This document shows positions 58,653 to 64,000 of a stretch of 64,000 nucleotides of DNA, in pieces. Each line of letters opens with the position of its first letter. The first letter of the stretch is position 1. Position numbers and translations under genes: made by a program. The notes beneath the pieces are model-generated. The model did no database searches. It had not been told where the DNA came from and saw only the letters and a list, made by a program, of their open reading frames with translations. The stretch comes from Globomyces pollinis-pini (taxonomy: Eukaryota; Chytridiomycota; Chytridiomycetes; Rhizophydiales; Globomycetaceae): NCBI GenBank assembly GCA_025399215.1, contig MU621157.1, forward strand, positions 1 to 64,000. Reading direction: 5' to 3'.

Positions 58653-58731
58653 GCGCGTCTACAGGCAACTTGAAGGTTCTAGAAGCAGTGACTTCATTAA
58701 AAAACTTTATTTTCGCGAAAAGTGGTGGGAA
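58653..58731 (+). promoter_or_regulatory. control module of HMG gene 3: variant MCB, HSE, TTTCGCGAAA
   Basis: The MCB position reads GCGCGT(CT) (58653-58658), one change from the other copies. The HSE GAAGGTTCTAGAA is intact at 58672-58684. The E2F-like stretch has GTGGTGGGAAA, and 10 bp before it a palindrome TTTCGCGAAA (58711-58720), itself a strong E2F/SCB-type core. A TATAAATA lies near 58910. Confidence 0.65.
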
Positions 58732-58985
58732 ATTATTATTGAAACATTCTGATATATACTGGTAAGTGATTTTATGATCTAATTGCCAATGATTTGAAAA
58801 TAAAGATTTTCTAAAATTTCTAAAACCAGAAATGTGGCTGTGCATAAAACGGAAGAGACTCATTATTTATTTGGGCTATCACGGTCCATCACCGGACTCG
58901 ACTATAACTATAAATAGGTGTCGTTTTCCATTAATAAATTAATTCAGAAACCAAAACAACTACTTGTTCTTATCTTTTGAAAAAT

Positions 58986-59459
58986 ATGTCACTGAATTAC
59001 GATATCCAATGTCCCCAGAAACCTCTGAATAGCTATTTATTGCATTGCCGGTACCTTCGAGAACGGTATCCCGAAGTTAGGTATTCATCCGTACAACTCT
59101 CGAGATTGTGGAAGGAAGCCGATCCAACGTTGAAGAAAATGTTTCAAAATCAAGCCAAGGAGTTAGGTAAAATTTATTCGAAAGCAATGGAAGTATATCG
59201 AAGCATTCAAATTACAGAGAGCTTATTGAGTAAAAATTCCAATTCTGAAACATTTCCAAAATTGCCCAAAATCTACAGAGACATGGACGTGTTAAACTTT
59301 CAACCAAATCTCACTGGTAGTTCAACTTTACCCACCACTTTAACCGCCAATGAACCTTTTTTTCTTGACATTAGTTCGACTGAAAAACAACTGGATCTGA
59401 TTCGATTTGAATATCTAAACCAAAGGCATATACTGATGCAAAACACCTATCCGAACTAA
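58986..59459 (+). CDS. HMG-box protein, array copy 3
   Basis: 157 residues, single exon; the first ATG is at 58986 (MSLNYDIQCPQKPLNSYLLH). The box continues SSVQLSRLWKEADPTLKKMFQNQ and KIYSKAMEVY. The C-terminal motif reads EPFFLDISSTEKQLDLIRF, shared with copy 4 (Phe-Phe and Thr instead of Tyr-Tyr and Pro). The start region differs from the MEL(N) start of the other copies, and this copy lies in the longest unit. Confidence 0.85.
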   Translation: MSLNYDIQCPQKPLNSYLLHCRYLRERYPEVRYSSVQLSRLWKEADPTLKKMFQNQAKELGKIYSKAMEVYRSIQITESLLSKNSNSETFPKLPKIYRDMDVLNFQPNLTGSSTLPTTLTANEPFFLDISSTEKQLDLIRFEYLNQRHILMQNTYPN

Positions 59460-60206
59460 CGTCACTCCGCTTTTACACATTTATAAGAATATCCCACTCT
59501 TCCCTCCCTTCTTGTAAATTTTTCTGAAGTTCTCATTTCAATATAATAAATACTATACTTGAATTAAACAATTGTTCACATTTTAATCAATACAGCTAAC
59601 AAATAATAAGTTTTAGAGTTGAGAATAAATTGTGTAGATCTTGGGTGAAGTAATAAAACTTTACCCAGAATTTGAAAACCAGGGTAGACGTAAAGTTACA
59701 CCAAGTTCTCAACACTACATACCATAAATAGGATATTGAATTATATCAGTATTCGTGAAATAATATCTGAACTATCCAACAATAAACGATTATTTCGGTT
59801 ACTAAACACATGAAGCAGAAAGCTCTCTACATCTATTCAAATTAAATTGGACCCATAAATAGTTTCAGAAAAGAAAAATGAAAATCATTATTTGTGATGT
59901 ACTCAAAGACAAATTTTGACGAATTGTGGAAAATTTAGAGGGGGTAAGGGACGCAACAACAAAAAACTCGATCTGTCTTCGTTCACAAAAATATAATTCA
60001 AGAGTGAAATCAATAGAATTCCTTTCTTGCTTGTTGCATTAATTGACGTGTTTGACCATTCATTTTGACAATGGACTGACTCTGATCCCACTTTACTCTG
60101 GACACAATTGGTCTTAAATTGCGAATTTAAATTTGAGACTAGCAATTTGAATGAAACATTAAATAAAGAAACTATTTTCTTCTTAATTAAAAATCTACTT
60201 TAAAAA

Positions 60207-60290
60207 ACGCGTCTCATCACAGCCACTATGAAGGTTCTAGAAGAAGTAAGTGTATTAAAAAAAGCACTTCTGACACAAATTGGCGGGAAA
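60207..60290 (+). promoter_or_regulatory. control module of HMG gene 4: MCB, HSE, E2F-like site
   Basis: ACGCGT(CT) at 60207-60212, GAAGGTTCTAGAA at 60230-60242 and TTGGCGGGAAA at 60280-60290, all identical to copy 1 and with the same internal spacing. The ATG is 244 bp downstream of the MCB. Confidence 0.7.
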
Positions 60291-60450
60291 ACAATATTGA
60301 AACAATGTGCTATTATCCGACCAAAGTTTTCGCCCAACAAGACGGTTTTAAATTGCATAAAAGTGACTCATTTAGTTTTTCCGGCCGGCCAGAGACACAC
60401 AGCCTACAAGTGGCTTCCCTCTCACAGATTTGTTCCTATCTTTTTAATAA

Positions 60451-60936
60451 ATGGAACTGAACAATAACATCCAATGTCCAGAGAAACCTCTGAATAGCTA
60501 TTTATTGCATTGCCGGTACCTTCGAGAACAGTATCTTGACGTTAGGTATTCATCCGTACAACTCTCGAGATTATGGAAGGAAGCTGATCCAAATTTGAAG
60601 AAAATGTTTCAAAATCAAGCCAAGGAGCTAGGTAAAATTTATTCGAAAGCAATGGAAATATATCGAAGTATTCAATTTACAGAGAGTTTAATGACAAAAA
60701 ATTCCAATTCTGAAAAATATCAATCCCATATCAAACTATTGAAAAGTTATCGAGATTTGAACACGTTAAACGTTGAGCTAAATCGTAATAATTCAACTTC
60801 GCCAACTTCTTGGCCAATCAATGAACCTTTTTTTCTTGACATTAGTTCCACTGAAAAACAATTGGATTTAATTCGATTTGAACATGTAAACCAAAATGAT
60901 ATACTGATACCCAATACCTATCCCAATCTGAACTAA
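60451..60936 (+). CDS. HMG-box protein, array copy 4
   Basis: 161 residues, single exon. Box CPEKPLNSYLLHCRYLREQYL then SSVQLSRLWKEADPNLKKMFQNQ and KIYSKAMEIY. The linker has a small insertion (KYQSHIKLLKSYRDL) relative to copies 1-3. The C-terminal motif EPFFLDISSTEKQLDLIRF and end IPNTYPNLN are retained. It is the copy next to WDR75, and its promoter is the one most like that of copy 1. Confidence 0.85.
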   Translation: MELNNNIQCPEKPLNSYLLHCRYLREQYLDVRYSSVQLSRLWKEADPNLKKMFQNQAKELGKIYSKAMEIYRSIQFTESLMTKNSNSEKYQSHIKLLKSYRDLNTLNVELNRNNSTSPTSWPINEPFFLDISSTEKQLDLIRFEHVNQNDILIPNTYPNLN

Positions 60937-61253
60937 TATCACTCTTTTTTTACATATTGATATTAATATTCCACTCTTCCTTCTTTCTTGTAAAATTTTC
61001 TGGATTTTATTTTAATATAATAAACAATGTACTTGAATTTAACACAACCTTCATCATGCCTAGTACCTAGACTTTTAAAACTAGGGCAGGCAGAAAAGTT
61101 ACACAAAGTTTTCACACTACATTACTATAAACAGAAGTAGTATTAAATAATATCGGTACTGTAAAACAGTAAACGGTCGATTTCGGCCACTAAATTAAAA
61201 ACGAATTATAATCATGATATTTTTATTAAATGAACGTTAATGTGTATTGTAAT

Positions 61254-63901
61254 TCAAGAAGTTTTAAATATATCATTCAAGAATTCAAAATCTAGAGATT
61301 CAAAAGTATCCAACTCAATTGGAACCTCTTCTAAAGTATCCTCATCACTATCGTTTTCTGCAAGTTGTTTAGGTTTAATCAAATCAGCCACAGAATTCAT
61401 AAATTGTTCAACCATCTTGGATGGTCTTGCCATGATATGTGTTGGTGTTTGTAGGAATTCTAGCGCTTTAGAGCCAATTGTGGATACAGTTGAAGTATCA
61501 AATGTGACAGGGTTAGGGGTAGCTGTTGCACTACCATACATTGATGTAAATAATGACTTTTCTTCAACTGGCAATTCGATCGTGTCGTTGTTTACAGTTT
61601 TCCCTTTCAAAAATTTAGATTTAAATCTAGGTTCAAAAATAGTGATTTCACAAGTGAAATCCAATTCTGCAAAGGATGTATAGAGAGGATTCTTTAAAAA
61701 CACCAAACCTAAACATTTTCTGGGCCTTTGGATACACTGAAGCGGTACAAACGAATGTGGGTTGAATAAGTAAAGCGAACCTTCTCGATCTTCGTTATAA
61801 GCAGCCGAAACAACAAAATTGGATGATAATGGATCTGCAGCTATATGCATGACTGTCATTCGAACACTCCATAAAACTATTTCAAATCAAAATTAAATTA
61901 TGTTACCTGAACATGTAAGAAGATTCCAAACATGAAAGAAATCTCGAGTGGTACTAATAAGGTACGGACAATTGTATAAAAATTGTATCTTAAATATTTC
62001 GGGTTGATGATAAATTTCAGGACCACTAAAGTACAGCGTCTTTTTCAGTTGAGTTGTTGATGGATCCCATAATGTGATGATACGACCAAATGCCACAGCC
62101 AACGTGGAACCATCTTCGGAAAATGCTATTGATTTGGCAACGTAATTTTTATATGACCCAGATGATCGACAAATCCAACGAGCTAATGTTAGATTCATTC
62201 GAAAATACTGTTTTCTCGTTCGTTTTGTGCTTCCACTAACTCCCAAAGTTTGAACGTTCCATCTAAACTGGTAGTTCCACACAAAAGAGGCTCTCCGGGT
62301 TTTGAAGGACAAAATGCCAGGCCTGAAATCGCCTTCTTGTGGGGTGAATCTACTCGAGTATTTATTGAGTAAGTTTGTGAAGTCTCATCAAACTTCCAAA
62401 ACTTCAAGAATGATTCTTGTGGGAATTCCGGAGCTTCTCGTTCATCGACTGTGATTAGCCAATCTCCTTTAGTTGAAAAGACATGTTTTTTAAGTTGCGG
62501 TTCCATCAACGGTTTACGACCAGCGGTTACTACAGTGTTTCGAATTGATAAGTTTAACTAAAAGTTAGAATTATACAATGTACTTCATTGGTAGTTTCGC
62601 AAGTTTTTGCATTAAAAAATTGCAATGAGGAAGGTTTGCCATTCAACACAAAGTCGCCATTTTTTGGGTCTATAATTAAACCAGATTGTATAGGATATTT
62701 GTAAATATCGAAGGCTCCAGCCTTTAATCCAGAGACATTTGTTGATACTTTCAATGTAACGGCGTCCACAAACGAGATGCATCCATCTTTATGGAGCAAA
62801 GTGTATTGCATTTCATCCGGAGAGATAGAAATGAAAGAAATTTCTCCAGACAGTCTAGGTAAAAATTGCTTATGACCAGTATCCATCTGCCAAATGACCA
62901 ATGTTGCTTCTTTTCCACCGGATAACAAATATGAACCATCACATGTATATTGTAAAGCCTTGAATTCTTGTGCATGCCAATGATATTCTTGACTTGTTTG
63001 TTGACGTGTTTCTGGATCTGTCAAATAATTCCTGGAATAAATAAGTATCCATATATCTTACAAAATTCTAATTTTTCCATCCAATTCTCCCAAAGCAACT
63101 AATGGTTCTGTTGGATGAAAAGTCCAAGCCCTAAATTCCAGCTCGTTTTTAATTCTACACGATGTTAGTAACAAGCCAAAAAAATTATTGGTGAAGATGG
63201 TTCAGATTGTATCATCAAGTAATCACTTACTCTAACGCAGAGAAATTATCTTCAATATCAACGCGATATAAATTTGACATTTCAACCAATTGAACGAAGA
63301 AGTATTTCCCATCTTCAGTTAATCGTATATCTCTAAACTTATAACCACGAATGTTATTGTCTTCCTCTTCGTTCAACACTTTTTCCTGAGAAATAGAATA
63401 TTTCTTGAAAAGATGCATCTTATCAATTACTGTATGACCTGAAGCGTATTTCCCAGATTTATTCTTCAACATTTTTTTTCGGGTTGTAGCAACAGGACTA
63501 ATGATGTAGAGAATATCAGGATCATTTGGGCAGGCGAAAAAGAAATCCACAACTCTGTTATAATCCGATAACTATGGTTAAAAAAGAAAACAAGTACTTT
63601 GATCAATATAGCTCTTTTGAAATCGTATAGAGCAATAATTCCAGTTTTGTATTGCAGATAGACTTGATTTTTATTGTGAGGATTAAAAACGATTTCAGGG
63701 AATCCTTCTGAATGGTGATGAATAGTGTTTAGAGTTAAACCGGTAGCAGCACTGATGACTTTGATATTGTTTTTGGTATTAAATAAAATATATCTACAAT
63801 TAGCAACCCAGGGGATACTTTGAGCATAGAGAATAGACCAGTTTTTTATCTAGTGGAAGTCCTCCCACCGTTACTGATGGAGCTAATGCTGTAAATTGCA
63901 T
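61254..63901 (-). CDS. UTP17: WDR75/UTP17 (Nan1), t-UTP subunit of the small-subunit processome
   Basis: WD40 protein coupling rDNA transcription to early 18S rRNA processing in the nucleolus. Start MQFTALAPS, joined by a 25-nt intron to IKNWSILYAQSIPWVANCRYILFN. Then KTGIIALYDFKRA, HVID/KMHLFKKY, AFKAWTF-like start of the next repeat, and the family hallmark LLSGGKEATLVIWQMDTGHKQFLPRLSGEISFISISPDE. Later: GTTSLDGTFKLWELV, CRSSGSYKNYVAKSIAFSEDGSTLAVAFG, AADPLSSNFVVSAAYNEDREGSLYLFNP. The end is an acidic, helical tail with DSDEDTLEEVP. Its 3' end forms the boundary of the HMG array. Confidence 0.92.
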
Positions 63902-64000
63902 GAGTAAAAAAAAACAAAAAAAAAACAAAAAAAAAACAAAAAGTTCATTTCAACCCTTTGTAAGTCGAATGGAAGATGCTAGTTCAATAGTTCCATGCAT
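63902..64000. other. A-rich simple tract upstream of WDR75
   Basis: Immediately upstream of the WDR75 start codon are four runs of A separated by single C (about 63906-63941). Such a tract may exclude nucleosomes at the promoter. The last 50 bp show nothing further. Confidence 0.5.

Larger units (their letters stand above)
54143..61250 (+). repeat. tandem array: four HMG-box gene units with shared flanks
   Basis: Four direct repeats of about 1.5-2.2 kb, each with an upstream control region, an intronless HMG-box gene and a 3' flank. Flank blocks recognisable by eye: a CTTTACCCAGAATTT... ACACTACAT block at about 55750, 57475 and 59650 (diverged near 61080), and a block with GGTGACCAACAAAT/TGGAAAATT(A/T)GAGGGGG at about 54330, 56010, 58110 and 59930. 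The unit between copies 2 and 3 is longer and contains a broken WDR75 end. The genes remain intact while spacers have decayed, which suggests selection on the genes. Confidence 0.9.

Overview
The window is nuclear DNA of an AT-rich, gene-dense and intron-dense early-diverging fungus (or close fungal relative). Fungal or opisthokont content includes a fused fungal-type urease, OPT transporter, End3-like EH protein, kinesin-1, a dynein light intermediate chain, and ribosomal and ribosome-biogenesis proteins. A CFAP96-type flagellar protein (50.6-52.1 kb) indicates a lineage that makes, or recently made, a flagellum (chytrid grade). I cannot name the species. Almost every gene has to be assembled across mini-introns of about 24-31 nt (GT...AG, usually with a TAA(C/T)-like branch site). 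Exon joins given here were worked out by hand from frame and family similarity.

Layout. 1-0.5 kb: an initiator tRNA-Met and a broken 3' end of a METTL2-type gene, an inverted copy of the intact pair at 42.8-43.3 kb. 0.5-10.3 kb: alpha/beta hydrolase, ribosomal eS1, spermidine synthase, HSDL2-like dehydrogenase, Ras-like GTPase with a long tail, CPSF6-like splicing/3'-processing factor, and dynein LIC. 10.4-19.6 kb: amidase, a PTEN-like-domain formin, a FabG-like reductase whose start codon is followed by six tandem 27-nt intron-like units, and a probable mitochondrial helical-repeat protein. 20-26 kb: OPT transporter and urease. 26-35 kb: an unknown coiled-coil protein, an STN1-like OB-fold protein, Dom34/Pelota, a GH26-like membrane protein with Asp at both expected catalytic Glu positions, and an attractin-like CUB-EGF-kelch-PSI membrane protein. 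35-44.6 kb: a DUF2462 protein, two tandem sensor-like Ser/Thr-rich membrane proteins, RNase P subunit RPP40, ribosomal eL20, METTL2, tRNA-iMet and a multipass protein. 44.8-54 kb: glomulin/ALF4-like, kinesin-1 with an IAK tail, CFAP96, the gamma-secretase subunit APH-1, and an End3-like protein. 54.1-61.25 kb: a tandem array of four intronless HMG-box genes. 61.25-63.9 kb: WDR75/UTP17.

The most unusual features are the HMG-box array, where each copy carries the same upstream promoter module (MluI cell-cycle box, perfect three-unit heat-shock element, E2F/SCB-like site), the tandem mini-intron array, the APH-1 gene, and the PTEN-formin that has lost both its phosphatase arginine and the N-terminal part of FH2.
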